Numbered from the stretch's first letter, positions 1 through 11,234 are shown. The stretch: 64,000 nt of DNA from Clostridia bacterium (GCA_017399035.1 JAFQEM010000002.1:27944-91943); one strand, 5' to 3'. Notes: generated from the letters alone by a model not told the origin. Translations and numbers: made by a program.

Positions 1-794
1 GTTCGGTTAAACCCGGTGAAGTTATCATCTTTGATGCAATGGGCGTTAGGTCGATGGAAGACCATTGCGGAAAGGTTAAACCCTCGTCTTGCATTTTTGA
101 ATTTGTTTACAACGCTCGACCAGACTCGGTTATAGACGAATATTCCGTTCACGAGGCAAGGGTAGAAATGGGCAGATATTTGGCTAGAAAATATCCTGTT
201 AAAGCCGACGTTGTAATAAGCGTTCCCGATTCTGGTAACGACGCTGCCGTTGGTTACGCAAAGGAATCAGGTATACCTTTTGAAATGGGCTTTTTGAAAA
301 ATAAATATATAGGCAGAACGTTTATATTCCCCGACCAAAAGGATAGGGAAGACCAAGTTAGAAAAAAACTTAACCCTATAGCGTCGGTTGTAAACGGTAA
401 GCGCGTAATTATGGTTGACGACTCAATCGTTCGTGGAACTACTAGCGGAAGGGTTGTAAATCTTCTTCGAGAGGCGGGCGCAACTGAAGTTCACTTTATG
501 GTTTCTTCTCCACCTTTCTTGTATCCTTGTTATTACGGCACGGACATTAAAAAGAGAGAAGACCTAATTGCAAACAATCACACGGTTGAAGAAATTAGAC
601 AAATGGTGGGCGTTGACAGTTTAGGCTATCTCGATTTAGAAGATTTGAAAAAGATTGCCCTTTGCGACGGAAAAAACAGTTTCTGTTACGCTTGTTTCGA
701 CGGCAAGTATTCAACCGAAATTCCCGTTCCACCCCAACCTAACAAGTTTGAACAAAAGATTGATATAGTTGAAAAGACTAAACGTCATATATAG
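1..794 (+). CDS. purF: Amidophosphoribosyltransferase, C-terminal part (5' end outside window)
   Basis: PurF makes phosphoribosylamine from PRPP and glutamine, the committed step of de novo purine synthesis in the cytoplasm. The reading frame is already open at base 3, so the start codon and the N-terminal glutaminase domain lie upstream of the window. The PRPP-binding loop VIMVDDSIVRGTTSG is clear. Cysteines at CIFEFVY, PCYYGTD and CYAC match the four [4Fe-4S] ligands of the Bacillus-type enzyme, suggesting an oxygen-labile cluster. It heads the visible part of a purine operon, 64 bp before purM. The family call is very secure; length and start cannot be judged. Confidence 0.96.
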   Translation, partial: SVKPGEVIIFDAMGVRSMEDHCGKVKPSSCIFEFVYNARPDSVIDEYSVHEARVEMGRYLARKYPVKADVVISVPDSGNDAAVGYAKESGIPFEMGFLKNKYIGRTFIFPDQKDREDQVRKKLNPIASVVNGKRVIMVDDSIVRGTTSGRVVNLLREAGATEVHFMVSSPPFLYPCYYGTDIKKREDLIANNHTVEEIRQMVGVDSLGYLDLEDLKKIALCDGKNSFCYACFDGKYSTEIPVPPQPNKFEQKIDIVEKTKRHI

Positions 795-858
795 TTACAA
801 AAGTTTACTTTTTAAGTAAGCGTTAAATAAATTTGATAAAAAACACGGAGAAAATAAT

Positions 859-1893
859 ATGGAAAAAAGTTACAGCGAAAGTTATAAAGCAGCCGGCGTT
901 GATATAACTGCGGGCTACAAAGCGGTTGAATTGATGAAAAGTCATATCAAAAGAACCATGACCAAGGGCGTTTGCTCTGACATAGGTGGATTTGGTGGAC
1001 TTTTTGAACTTGGAAAAGTTAAAAACCCCGTTCTCGTTAGTGGAACTGACGGCGTGGGAACTAAACTTAAAATAGCCTTTTTAATGGATAAGCACAATAC
1101 GGTTGGTATCGACTGCGTTGCTATGTGTGTAAACGACGTTATTTGTTGCGGTGCAAAACCCTTGTTCTTCCTCGACTATATAGCCGTTGGCAAAAACGTT
1201 CCTGAAAGGGTTGCGTCTATCGTTGAAGGCGTTGCGGAAGGTTGCGTTCAAGCAGGTTGTGCGCTTATCGGTGGCGAAACTGCCGAAATGCCCGGATTTT
1301 ATCCCGTTGACGAATATGACCTTGCAGGTTTTTCAGTTGGCGTTGTAGATAAAAAGAAAATTATTGACAATAAGAAGATGAAAGAGGGCGACGTAATAAT
1401 TGCTCTTCCGTCAACGGGCGTTCACAGCAACGGTTTCTCTCTAGTTAGAAAAGTGTTTGACGTAGAAAAAGCAGACCTCAAAACACCCCTTGAGGCACTC
1501 GGTGGAAAGAGCCTTGGCGAAACTTTATTGACGCCTACTAAAATTTACGTTAAACCTATTCTTGCGCTTATCGAAAAGGTTAAAGTAAAAGCAATATCTC
1601 ACATCACGGGCGGTGGTTTTTACGAAAATATTCCTAGAAGTATCCCCGAAGGTTTTGGCGCAAAAATTGAAAAATCGGCAGTTAAAATTTTGCCTATATT
1701 CGATTTACTTGCAAAGACGGGTGGCGTTTGCGAAAGAGATATGTTCAACACCTTCAATATGGGCGTAGGTATGAGCGTTGTAGTAGCGAAAGAAGATGCA
1801 GATAAGGCTATTCAAATTTTACGCGCAAACGGTGAAAACGCTTACGTTATGGGCGAAATAGTTAAATCTGAAAATAAAATAGAAATTATCTAA
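859..1893 (+). CDS. purM: Phosphoribosylformylglycinamidine cyclo-ligase (AIR synthetase)
   Basis: PurM closes the imidazole ring, turning FGAM into AIR with ATP. The protein is 344 aa, normal for the family. [12 protein letters not shown] near residues 63-74 and the C-terminal [13 protein letters not shown] segment are the usual AIRS signatures. The start has a CGGAG ribosome site about 9 bases upstream. It sits between purF and purN on the same strand and is presumably co-transcribed. The 132-bp gap to purN is longer than others in the operon and holds a short GC-richer patch but no supportable gene. Confidence 0.97.
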   Translation: MEKSYSESYKAAGVDITAGYKAVELMKSHIKRTMTKGVCSDIGGFGGLFELGKVKNPVLVSGTDGVGTKLKIAFLMDKHNTVGIDCVAMCVNDVICCGAKPLFFLDYIAVGKNVPERVASIVEGVAEGCVQAGCALIGGETAEMPGFYPVDEYDLAGFSVGVVDKKKIIDNKKMKEGDVIIALPSTGVHSNGFSLVRKVFDVEKADLKTPLEALGGKSLGETLLTPTKIYVKPILALIEKVKVKAISHITGGGFYENIPRSIPEGFGAKIEKSAVKILPIFDLLAKTGGVCERDMFNTFNMGVGMSVVVAKEDADKAIQILRANGENAYVMGEIVKSENKIEII

Positions 1894-2025
1894 CAAAAAC
1901 GTCAAAAGCGTTTCGTTAATTCTCGTCGTTATCGTTAAAAAAACGGGCGGGGCGGTTTCCGCTCTTTACGGGCAATACGAAAGAAGTGGCATAAATATGA
2001 CGTGCGGTAATAAGGAGAAAAGTTA

Positions 2026-2640
2026 ATGAAAAGAATAATAAACGTTGCGGTGCTAGTTTCTGGTGGCGGAACAAATTTGCAGGCTATTATAGATTATGCT
2101 GCAGACGGCAGGCTAGAGAGTGGAAAGGTCGTTAAAGTTATATCTAACAAAGCGGGTGTTTTTGCTCTAGAACGTGCAACCGAGGCGGAAATTGAAACGG
2201 CTGTTGTAGAAAACAAGGGCGTTTCTCAAAGTGAGTTTGAAAGCGGTTTAATAAAAGTACTTGAAAGTTGCGGTGCGGAAGTCATAGTTCTTGCGGGATT
2301 TTTGTGTATACTTTCAAAAGATTTTACCGATAGATACGCAGGTAGAATAATAAACGTTCACCCCTCGCTTATTCCAAGTTTTTGCGGAGAGGGTTTTTAC
2401 GGCTTAAAAGTTCACGAGGCTGCACTTGCCCGCGGTGTTAAAATTACGGGTGCAACCGTTCATTACGTAAACGAAATTGCAGACGGTGGCGAAATTATTA
2501 TGCAAAAGGCTGTCAAGGTTAAAGAAAACGACACGCCAAAGAGTTTGCAAAAAAGGGTTATGGAAGAAGCAGAGTGGAAAATTTTACCCGCAGCACTAGA
2601 ACTCTTGTGCAAAAAGATTATTAAAGGAGAACAACAATGA
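2026..2640 (+). CDS. purN: Phosphoribosylglycinamide formyltransferase (GAR transformylase)
   Basis: PurN transfers a formyl group from 10-formyl-THF to GAR. At 204 aa it is of usual length. The N-terminal VSGGGTNLQAI loop binds phosphate. INVHPSLIP carries the catalytic Asn and His, and VHYVNEIADGGEII supplies the catalytic Asp region. An AAGGAG site lies just before the start. The stop overlaps the next start by 4 bases (ATGA at 2637-2640), so translation of the cyclohydrolase is probably coupled to it. Its cofactor can be supplied by fhs at the end of the same operon. Confidence 0.96.
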   Translation: MKRIINVAVLVSGGGTNLQAIIDYAADGRLESGKVVKVISNKAGVFALERATEAEIETAVVENKGVSQSEFESGLIKVLESCGAEVIVLAGFLCILSKDFTDRYAGRIINVHPSLIPSFCGEGFYGLKVHEAALARGVKITGATVHYVNEIADGGEIIMQKAVKVKENDTPKSLQKRVMEEAEWKILPAALELLCKKIIKGEQQ

Positions 2641-3368
2641 GTGTTAAAGGTTTAAACAATATAGAAGATTTATTGTCTGTAAACAGTTATCCCGGTAGGG
2701 GGATAATCGTTGGTAAAAGCGCCGACGGAAAAAGTGCAATGATTGCATATTTTATTATGGGCAGAAGTGCAAACAGTCGTAACCGTATTTTTGAAAGATA
2801 CGAGGGCGGAATGAGAACAAAGGCTTTTGATGAAAGTAAATTAGAAGACCCAAGTTTAATCATTTATAATCCATTTTTGGAGTGTGACAAAAGTGATATA
2901 GTTACAAACGGCGACCAAACGGATACCGTGTTTAACTATATAAAAGAACACGGCGACGACGGTTATTCTTTTGAAAAATCGCTCTATACTCGTGAGTTTG
3001 AACCCGACCACCCAAACTATACCCCAAGAATTTCTGCAATTTTAAATTATGCTGACGGCGACTTTAATTATAAAATGTCTATTCTAAAGAGTAGCGACGG
3101 CAATCCCGAAGTTTGCAACAGATATTTTTACGGATATTCGCCACTTGCAGGTATAGGCCATTTTATTCACACTTATGAATGTGATGGCAATCCTATCCCG
3201 TCTTTTTACGGTGAACCTGAAAAAGTTAAAATGCCCAACACCGCAAAAGAACTTGCAGATATAGTTTGGAATAATCTTAACCAAGATAACAAAGTTTCAC
3301 TCTTTATTAGAACGATAAGTTTAGAGAGCGGAAAGAGTGAAGAAATTATTATAAACAAAAATAAATAG
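2637..3368 (+). CDS. purO: IMP cyclohydrolase, PurO-type
   Basis: This 243-aa protein resembles the PurO-type IMP cyclohydrolase family (Pfam IMP_cyclohyd), which closes FAICAR to IMP. Recognisable parts are GRGIIVGK near the N terminus, YFIMGRSANSRNR near residue 40 and the RYFYGYSPLAGIGHF segment in the C-terminal half. The context is decisive: it overlaps purN by 4 bp and is followed 9 bp later by an AICAR transformylase that lacks the usual fused N-terminal cyclohydrolase domain. The two genes together therefore replace bifunctional PurH. The stop codon is TAG. The symbol purO follows the archaeal naming; clostridial homologues are often left unnamed. Confidence 0.83.
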   Translation: MSVKGLNNIEDLLSVNSYPGRGIIVGKSADGKSAMIAYFIMGRSANSRNRIFERYEGGMRTKAFDESKLEDPSLIIYNPFLECDKSDIVTNGDQTDTVFNYIKEHGDDGYSFEKSLYTREFEPDHPNYTPRISAILNYADGDFNYKMSILKSSDGNPEVCNRYFYGYSPLAGIGHFIHTYECDGNPIPSFYGEPEKVKMPNTAKELADIVWNNLNQDNKVSLFIRTISLESGKSEEIIINKNK

Positions 3369-3377
3369 GAGTTGAAA

Positions 3378-4565
3378 ATGAAAGAATTTGAACTTAAATA
3401 CGGTTGTAACCCTAACCAAAAACCTTCTAGAATATATATGGCTAACGGCAAAGATTTGCCCATAAAAATACTTTCGGGAAAACCGGGATATATTAACTTT
3501 TTAGACGCGCTTAATTCTTGGCAACTTGTTAAAGAATTAAAAGAGGCTACGGGCAAACCGTCGGCGGCGTCTTTTAAGCACGTAAGTCCCGCAGGCGCTG
3601 CAGTTGGCGAAAAACTTTCTGAAACGCTTAAAAAAGTTTGTTTCGTTGACGATATTGAAGGTCTTGACGATTCACCTATCGCTTGCGCTTACGCAAGGGC
3701 AAGGGGAACGGACAGAATGAGTTCGTTTGGCGACTGGATTGCTCTTTCAGACGAGTGCGACGAAGTTACTGCAAAAATTATCAGTCGTGAAGTATCTGAC
3801 GGTGTTATCGCTCCGTCATATTCTGCAAAAGCGCTTGAAATTTTGAGCGCAAAGAGAAAGGGTGCTTACAACGTGGTTCAAATCGACCCTAATTACGTTC
3901 CTGAAGAAAAAGAAACTAAACAGGTTTTCGGCGTAACTTTTGAACAGGGTAGAAACAACTTCAAAATAGATAGGGAACTCGTTACTAAAGAAATAGTAAC
4001 TGCAAATAAGAATTTACCTGAAAGCGCAGTTATCGACCTTATCGTTGCGCTAATAACGTTAAAATATACGCAGTCTAACTCGGTATGTTTTGCTCACAAC
4101 GGTCAAGCAATAGGCGTTGGCGCAGGTCAACAATCTAGAATACATTGTACGCGCCTTGCTGGTAGCAAAGCGGATAACTGGTTCTTGCGTCAAAGTGAAA
4201 AGGTGTTAAATCTTCCTTTCCTTCCCACGCTTGGTAGACCTGATAGAAACAACGTTATCGACCTTTATATATCAGACGAGTGTGAAGACGTTTTGGCAGA
4301 AGGTCAATGGCAAAAATACTTTACTGAAAAGCCCGCTGAACTCACCAAGGCAGATAAGAAAGAAATTCTTTCTAAAGTTAAGGGCGTTGCGCTTGGGTCA
4401 GACGCTTTCTTCCCGTTCAGTGATAATATTGAAAGAGCGGCAAAGAGTGGCGTAAGTTACATTGCACAACCTGGTGGCTCTGTTAGAGATGCCGACGTTA
4501 TTAAGGCTTGCGACGAAAGAGATATTGCAATGTCGTTCACAGGTATGCGTCTTTTCCACCACTAA
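3378..4565 (+). CDS. purH: AICAR transformylase, stand-alone PurH C-terminal domain
   Basis: This enzyme formylates AICAR to FAICAR with 10-formyl-THF. The 395-aa protein corresponds only to the transformylase half of PurH. SFKHVSPAGAAVG contains the catalytic Lys-His pair, and GVGAGQQSR and SDAFFPFSDNIERA are typical. The frame also has a TTG at 3372, but AGGAG at 3367-3371 is correctly spaced (6 bp) for the ATG at 3378, which I take as the start. The cyclohydrolase step is supplied by the preceding gene. The gene lies within the purine operon, 16 bp before purD. Confidence 0.93.
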   Translation: MKEFELKYGCNPNQKPSRIYMANGKDLPIKILSGKPGYINFLDALNSWQLVKELKEATGKPSAASFKHVSPAGAAVGEKLSETLKKVCFVDDIEGLDDSPIACAYARARGTDRMSSFGDWIALSDECDEVTAKIISREVSDGVIAPSYSAKALEILSAKRKGAYNVVQIDPNYVPEEKETKQVFGVTFEQGRNNFKIDRELVTKEIVTANKNLPESAVIDLIVALITLKYTQSNSVCFAHNGQAIGVGAGQQSRIHCTRLAGSKADNWFLRQSEKVLNLPFLPTLGRPDRNNVIDLYISDECEDVLAEGQWQKYFTEKPAELTKADKKEILSKVKGVALGSDAFFPFSDNIERAAKSGVSYIAQPGGSVRDADVIKACDERDIAMSFTGMRLFHH

Positions 4566-4581
4566 TAAAAGGGGATTAAAT

Positions 4582-5853
4582 ATGAAAGTTTTGGTCGTAG
4601 GTAACGGCGGAAGAGAACACGCCATTATTCAAAGTTTGAAAAAGAGTAAAAAAATAGACGTTATTTATGCTATTGCAGGTAACGGCGGAATTGCTAACGA
4701 CGCAATAACCGTAGATATTAACGTTAAGGACGTTGAAAAGGTTGCAGAGTGGGCGGCGGAAAATCAAATTGATTTTGCCGTAGTTGCACCTGACGACCCT
4801 TTGGTGCTTGGCGCGGTGAATATCTTAAACGAAAAGGGAATACCTTGCTTTGGTCCAACCAAAGAGGCTGCAATAATTGAGGGTAGCAAAATTTTCTCTA
4901 AAAACCTTATGAAAAAGTATTCTATTCCCACGGCGGAATACGAAACTTTTTCAGATAAAGACAAGGCTATTGAATATCTTGAAAAGTGCGATATGCCTAT
5001 CGTTATTAAGGCAGACGGTCTTGCGCTTGGCAAAGGCGTTATAATTGCAAACACTTTAGAAGAGGCAAAAGACGCCGTTAAAAGTATGATGGAAGATAAG
5101 GTTTTCGGCGCGTCGGGTGCAAACGTGGTTATAGAAGAATTTTTAACCGGTCCTGAAGTTTCCGTGCTTTCTTTTACCGACGGAAAAACTTTAGTTCCTA
5201 TGATATCTTCAATGGACCATAAGCGCGCTCTCGATAACGACGAAGGTCTTAACACTGGCGGTATGGGTACGGTTGCGCCAAACCCATATTATACAGAGTC
5301 TGTTGCCAAAGAGTGTATGGAAAAGATTTTTCTTCCCACAATGAACGCAATGAATCAAGAGGGCAGAACGTTTAAGGGGTGCTTATACTTTGGACTTATG
5401 CTCACGCCAAAAGGACCAAAAGTAATAGAATATAACTGCCGTTTCGGCGACCCGGAAACACAGGTTGTTTTGCCACTTCTTAAAACTGATTTGTTAGAAA
5501 TTATGCAAGCGGTTGCAGAAGAACGCCTTTCGGAAATCAACGTTGAGTTTAAGAAAAAATCTGCTTGTTGCGTAATTATGGCAAGTAAAGGTTATCCGTC
5601 TAGTTACGATAAAGGTTTTGAAATTAACTTTAAGACTAGCCGAAAGAACGTGTTTGTTGCAGGCGCAAAGTTAGAAGACGGAAAACTTTTAACCAACGGC
5701 GGAAGAGTTTTGGGCGTAACGGCAATATCGTCTAATCTTAAGGGCGCAATTAAAAAAGCGTATAAAAAAGTATCAAAAATTAGTTTTGCAAACGCGTACT
5801 ATCGCAGTGATATAGGCGCGCGCGCATTAAAAGCATACGGAGAAAAAATATAA
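4582..5853 (+). CDS. purD: Phosphoribosylamine-glycine ligase (GAR synthetase)
   Basis: PurD joins glycine to phosphoribosylamine in an ATP-grasp reaction. The chosen start is the ATG at 4582 with GGGGA 7-11 bases upstream, giving 423 aa that begin MKVLVVGNGGREHAI, the canonical N terminus; the open frame extends further back but overlaps purH. The ATP-grasp core includes VIKADGLALGKGV and GGMGTVAPNPYY, and YNCRFGDPETQ lies in the metal site. Its TAA stop shares one base with the ATG of purL (TAATG), implying tight translational coupling. Confidence 0.96.
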   Translation: MKVLVVGNGGREHAIIQSLKKSKKIDVIYAIAGNGGIANDAITVDINVKDVEKVAEWAAENQIDFAVVAPDDPLVLGAVNILNEKGIPCFGPTKEAAIIEGSKIFSKNLMKKYSIPTAEYETFSDKDKAIEYLEKCDMPIVIKADGLALGKGVIIANTLEEAKDAVKSMMEDKVFGASGANVVIEEFLTGPEVSVLSFTDGKTLVPMISSMDHKRALDNDEGLNTGGMGTVAPNPYYTESVAKECMEKIFLPTMNAMNQEGRTFKGCLYFGLMLTPKGPKVIEYNCRFGDPETQVVLPLLKTDLLEIMQAVAEERLSEINVEFKKKSACCVIMASKGYPSSYDKGFEINFKTSRKNVFVAGAKLEDGKLLTNGGRVLGVTAISSNLKGAIKKAYKKVSKISFANAYYRSDIGARALKAYGEKI

Positions 5854-8800
5854 TGGTTTACAGAATTTACGTTGCAAAGAAAGCCGAATTTGCAAACGAA
5901 GCAACGGCTTTGAAAATTGAAATTTAAAATCTTTTAAAAATCAATGGCGTTAAAGAATTGTCGGTTATCAATCGTTACGACGTTGAAGATATTGAAAAAG
6001 ACTTGTTTGACAAGTGCATAAGTGCAGTGTTTTCCGAACCTCAAATTGACGACGCGTTTAGCGTTTTGCCAAAGGCAGATTATATTTTTGCAGTAGAACC
6101 ACTACCTGGTCAGTTTGACCAACGTGCAGATTCTGCCGCTCAATGTATTCAATTATTCTCTGCAGGTAACCGCCCCGTGGTTAAAACGGCAAAGGTTTAT
6201 GCAATCAACGGTTCTCTCACAGAAGAGCAACTTTTGGCAATTAAAAAATACGTTATCAACCCTGTAGAGTGCAGAGAGGCTGATTTGGCGGAAAAACAAA
6301 CGCTCGCTATGACTTATTCCGTTCCCGAAAAGGTTGAAACGCTTAACGGTTTTAATAATTATAACGAAAGCGAACTTTTATCTTTCCTTAAAGAAAAAGG
6401 TCTTGCAATGGATATTGACGACCTTAAGTTTTTACAAGCGTATTTTGTTAAAGAAATGCGTGACCCCACTATCACTGAAATTAAGATGATAGATACTTAC
6501 TGGTCAGACCATTGCCGTCATACGACTTTTCTTACGACTATCGAAAGCGCAGAATTTGAAGACCAACTTGCTCAAAGTATTTATCAAGATTATATTGACA
6601 CAAGAAAAGAACTTGGCAGAACCAAGCCTGTGAACTTAATGGATTTAGCAACTATTGCAACCAGATATCACAAGGCTACTGGCGCTTTGCCTAAAATAGA
6701 TGATTCTGAAGAAATTAACGCTTGCACGGTTAAAATTAAAGTAAACGTTGGGGGAGAACAACAAGACTGGTTGCTCTTATTTAAGAACGAAACTCATAAC
6801 CACCCCACGGAAATTGAACCTTTTGGTGGCGCTGCAACCTGTATCGGTGGCGCAATTCGTGACCCTCTCTCTGGCAGAAGTTACGTTTACGCTGCAATGC
6901 GTGTAACGGGCGCAGGTAATCCCTTAACATCTCTTTCTGAAACTATAAAGGGTAAACTTCCACAAAGAAAAATCGTAACTACCGCTGCAAACGGTTATTC
7001 TTCTTATGGTAACCAAATCGGTCTTGCAACGGGTATAGTTGACGAAATTTATCACGAGGGCTACGTTGCAAAACGTATGGAAATAGGTGCGGTTATTGCA
7101 GCCGCCCCTGCAGAAAACGTTCGTCGTGAAGTTCCTGCTAAAGGCGACGTGGTTATTCTTCTTGGCGGTAGAACTGGTAGAGATGGTTGTGGTGGCGCAA
7201 CTGGTTCATCAAAATCACACAGCGTAGAATCACTTTCTACTTGTGGCGCAGAAGTTCAAAAGGGTAACGCCCCCGAAGAAAGAAAATTACAAAGATTATT
7301 TAGAAATCCAGAGGCATCTCGCCTTATCAAACGTTGTAACGACTTTGGCGCAGGCGGTGTTTCAGTTGCTATCGGCGAACTTGCCGACGGCTTAAATATA
7401 GAACTTGATAAAGTTCCTAAAAAATACGACGGTCTTGACGGAACTGAACTTGCAATAAGCGAATCTCAAGAAAGAATGGCTGTTGTAGTAGAAGAAAAAG
7501 ACGCTAAAAGGTTTATGGAACTTGCTACAAGTGAAAATTTAGAGGCAACCATAGTTGCAACGGTAACCGACGACGCGCGTCTTAAAATGACGTGGAAAGG
7601 TAACGTTATCGTTGATATTTCTAGAGAGTTCCTTAACTCTAACGGCGCAGAAAAGAAAACAGCCGTTAAAGTAGTTAAGCAAACGATGGATAAAAAGGCA
7701 ATTCCCGCTGATTTTGAAAGTGGAATAAAAGACCTTGCAAAAGACCTTAACGTATGCTCAAAACGTGGGCTTTCCGAACGCTTTGACTCTACAATCGGCG
7801 CAGGCACGGTGCTTATGCCTTTTGGTGGAAAAAATCAACGCACGCCTATCCAAGCAATGGTAAACAAAGTTTCTGTTGAAAATGCTGATACCGACACTTG
7901 TTCGTTTATGAGTTGGGGTTATAATCCTTTCGTTTCTGAAAAGAGCCCCTTGTTCGGTGGTTACTATGCAGTTATGGAAAGTGTGTGCAAACTTATTGCA
8001 ACGGGTGCAACTTTTGAAGACACGTATCTAACTTTCCAAGAATATTTTGAAAAACCCAACAAAGACGCAAGCCGTTGGGGTAAACCTTGCGCTGCGCTTT
8101 TGGGCGCTTATAAGGCTCAAAGGGAACTTAAACTTTCTGCAATCGGCGGAAAGGATTCTATGAGCGGTTCATTTGAAAAAATTGACGTTCCGCCCACTCT
8201 AGTTTCTTTTGCAGTTACAACCGACACGCTAGATAAAGTTGTATCGCCTGAATTTAAAAAGGCAGGTAGCAAGGTAGTGTTGCTCAAAGCAAAAAATACG
8301 GCTGACGGACTTATCGACAGCAAAGACTTAATGGAAAACTTTGCTATAATAGAAAAACTCAACGCAGAGGGCAAAGTTCTTGCTATGTACACGCCGTCAA
8401 TCGGTGGCGTTGCAGAGGCGGTTATGAAAATGTCTTTCGGTAACGGTATAGGCTTTAAGTACGCTGTTTCAGACCTTAAAGAAATTTTTGGTTATAATTA
8501 CGGTGCGTTCGTTATCGAACTTAACGGCGACGTTGAAGTAGAAAAATCTATTCTTCTCGGCTACACCACTAAAGAAGAAGTTATTGAGTGTAACGGCAAA
8601 AAGGTTGAAATTAACTCTCTTTTAACCGATTATGAAGATAAATTAGAATCTGTATTTAAGTGTAACGACGTTAAAACTTCTAAAGGCGAAATTCCTGCAA
8701 TCAAATATTCGGCAAACGAGTGGAATTATTCTCCCACCAAGTTTGCACGCCCCAAGGTTTTAATTCCCGTATTCCCCGGTACTAACTGTGAATACGACAC

Positions 8801-9542
8801 GAAGAAAGCATTTGCAAGGGCAGGGGCAGACGTAGAAATTTTCGTTATCAAAAACGTTTTAGACGTTAAAGAATCGGTTGACGCTTTTGCTAAAAAGATT
8901 AAAGAAAGTCAAATTATATTCGTTCCCGGTGGTTTCTCGGGTGGCGACGAACCCGACGGTTCTGGTAAGTTTATAACTGCGTTCTTTAGAAATAAGGCAA
9001 TTAAAGAAAACGTAACCGAACTTCTTGACCAAAGAAAGGGGCTTATGGGTGGTATTTGTAACGGTTTCCAAGCGCTTATTAAATTAGGTTTAGTTCCTTA
9101 CGGAAAAATTACCGACCAAGTTACTGAAGATATGCCAACTTTAACCTTTAACACTATCGCTCGCCACCAGTCAATGCTAGTTAGAACGCGCATAGCGTCA
9201 AACAAATCCCCCTGGCTTATGGATACGCAGGTCGGCGACGTTTACACCGTTCCTATCTCTCACGGTGAAGGTAGGTTTATCGTTAAAGACGAATTGCTGA
9301 AAGAACTTATCGCTAACGGACAAGTTGCAACTCAATACGTTGATGAGTGTGGCAACCCCACTTACGATATTAAATTCAATCCCAACAACTCTGTATACGC
9401 TATCGAGGGTATAACTTCACCCGACGGTAGAGTATTCGGTAAGATGGGGCACTCTGAAAGAGTTGGTAACGGACTTTATAAAAACGTTTTGGGTGAATAC
9501 GATATTAAGATGTTTGCATCAGCAGTTAAATACTTTAAATAA
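5853..9542 (+). pseudogene. purL: FGAM synthase PurL (large, single-chain), interrupted by an in-frame TAA at codon 25
   Basis: PurL converts FGAR to FGAM using glutamine and ATP. From the ATG at 5853 the frame reads MVYRIYVAKKAEF and continues for 24 codons to a TAA at 5925-5927. It then resumes at once with NLLKINGVKEL and the conserved INRYDVE block, through synthetase motifs (WSDHCRHTTF, FKNETHNHPTEIEPFGGAATC) to a C-terminal glutaminase domain with catalytic Cys in GGICNGFQAL and SHGEGRF. Without the stop the protein would be 1229 aa, normal for this type. CAA-to-TAA is the simplest single change. The uninterrupted remainder could start at TTG 5958 (1194 aa) but would lack the first strand and helix of the PurS-like domain and has no ribosome site. 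A real nonsense mutation, an assembly error and readthrough are all possible; the rest shows no decay. Confidence 0.9.
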
Positions 9543-9560
9543 AGATAATCGGAGAAAATT

Positions 9561-11234
9561 ATGGGATTTATGAGTGATATAGAGATTGCGCAAAGCGTAA
9601 CCCCACAACATATATTAAAGATTGCACAGCGCGCAGGCGTTGAAGATAAATATCTTGAACAATACGGAAACGCAAAGGCAAAAGTAAGTTTAGACCTTTT
9701 GAAAGAAAGTAAACGTGAAAACGGTAAACTAATTTTGGTTACGGCAATTACCCCAACCCCTGCGGGCGAAGGTAAAACTACCACTACCATAGGTCTTGCC
9801 GACGGGCTGAAAAGAATAGGCAAAAACGTTGTTGTTGCTCTTCGTGAACCGTCTTTAGGTCCTGTTTTTGGGGTTAAAGGTGGCGCAGCCGGTGGTGGCT
9901 GGGCGCAAGTTATCCCTATGGAAGATATAAATCTTCACTTTACAGGGGATTTTCACGCAATAGGCGCAGCCAACAACTTGCTTGCCGCAATGCTAGATAA
10001 CCATATTTATCAAGGTAACGCTTTGGGTATTGACCCAAGAAAAATTACTTGGAAAAGATGCGTTGATATGAATGACCGTCAACTTCGTTTCGTAGTAGAC
10101 GGTTTAGGCGGAAAAGTGAACGGCGTTCCTAGAGAAGACGGCTACGATATAACCGTTGCGTCAGAAATTATGGCGGTGCTATGTTTATCTTCATCAATAA
10201 CCGACTTGAAAGAAAGACTTTCTAAAATTATAGTAGGTTATACTTATGACGATAAGCCCGTAACCGCAGGGCAGTTAAACGCTCAAGGCGCAATGACCGC
10301 TCTTCTTAAAGACGCTCTAAAACCCAACCTAGTTCAAACGTTAGAAGGCACGCCCGCTTTCGTTCACGGCGGACCTTTTGCAAACATAGCGCACGGCTGT
10401 AACTCTGTTATTGCAACCAAAATGGCTATGAAACTTGGCGATTACGCTGTTACAGAGGCTGGTTTTGGCGCAGACTTGGGCGCAGAAAAGTTCCTTGATA
10501 TCAAGTGCCGTTTGGCAAATCTTAAACCTGATGCAGTGGTTATAGTTGCAACTATTCGCGCTCTCAAAATGCACGGTGGTCTTGCAAAATCTGAGCTCGG
10601 CAACGAAGATTTGGTTGCTCTTGAAAAAGGCTTGCCTAACCTTTTAAGGCACGTTCATAATATCAAAGACGTTTATAAATTGCCGTCTGTGGTTGCGGTG
10701 AACCGTTTCCCAACAGATACGGATAAAGAAATTGAACTTGTTATTGAAAAATGCCGTGAATTTGGCGTAAACGTAGTTTTATCAACCGTTTGGGCAGATG
10801 GTGGCAAGGGTGGCGAACAACTTGCAAAAGAAGTGGTTAGCCTTTGTGAAAAACAAAATGATTTTACGTTCAGTTATCAATCTTGTGAGAGCATTAAAGA
10901 AAAAATTAACTCAATAACCACCAAAATTTATGGTGGCGACGGCGTTATATTTACACCCGAAGCAGAAAAACAAATTGCTAAACTTGAAGAACTAGGCTTT
11001 GCAAACTTGCCCGTATGCGTTGCCAAAACTCAATATTCGTTCTCTGACGATATGACAAAACTTGGCGCGCCCACAGGCTTTAAGATAACCGTTCGCTCTC
11101 TAAAAGTTTCCGCAGGCGCAGGCTTTATTGTTGTGCTAACTGGGAATATTATGACTATGCCGGGTCTGCCAAAAGTTCCCGCCGCAGAAAAGATTGACGT
11201 TGACGAAAACGGCATAATTTCTGGTTTATTCTAA
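9561..11234 (+). CDS. fhs: Formate-tetrahydrofolate ligase (10-formyl-THF synthetase)
   Basis: Fhs makes 10-formyl-THF from formate, THF and ATP. The protein is 557 aa, normal for the family. The P-loop region [15 protein letters not shown] is near residue 65, followed by [23 protein letters not shown] at 9551-9554 is 6 bp before the ATG at 9561; an in-frame ATG at 9570 is badly spaced. Its position 18 bp after purL, at the operon end, fits a role in feeding one-carbon units to the two formyltransferases rather than acetogenesis, for which no other gene is visible. A hairpin terminator follows. Confidence 0.97.
   Translation: MGFMSDIEIAQSVTPQHILKIAQRAGVEDKYLEQYGNAKAKVSLDLLKESKRENGKLILVTAITPTPAGEGKTTTTIGLADGLKRIGKNVVVALREPSLGPVFGVKGGAAGGGWAQVIPMEDINLHFTGDFHAIGAANNLLAAMLDNHIYQGNALGIDPRKITWKRCVDMNDRQLRFVVDGLGGKVNGVPREDGYDITVASEIMAVLCLSSSITDLKERLSKIIVGYTYDDKPVTAGQLNAQGAMTALLKDALKPNLVQTLEGTPAFVHGGPFANIAHGCNSVIATKMAMKLGDYAVTEAGFGADLGAEKFLDIKCRLANLKPDAVVIVATIRALKMHGGLAKSELGNEDLVALEKGLPNLLRHVHNIKDVYKLPSVVAVNRFPTDTDKEIELVIEKCREFGVNVVLSTVWADGGKGGEQLAKEVVSLCEKQNDFTFSYQSCESIKEKINSITTKIYGGDGVIFTPEAEKQIAKLEELGFANLPVCVAKTQYSFSDDMTKLGAPTGFKITVRSLKVSAGAGFIVVLTGNIMTMPGLPKVPAAEKIDVDENGIISGLF

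Noticed and set aside
1894-2025. Short open frame with GC-richer sequence between purM and purN
   Set aside because: No start codon or ribosome site, and no recognisable protein; kept only as spacer.
5925-5927. Stop-codon reassignment (TAA read as Gln)
   Set aside because: TAA, TAG and TGA all end genes normally in this window and no other internal stop was found in a conserved gene.
9561-11234. Fhs as evidence for acetogenesis
   Set aside because: It lies at the end of the purine operon and no other Wood-Ljungdahl gene is in the window.
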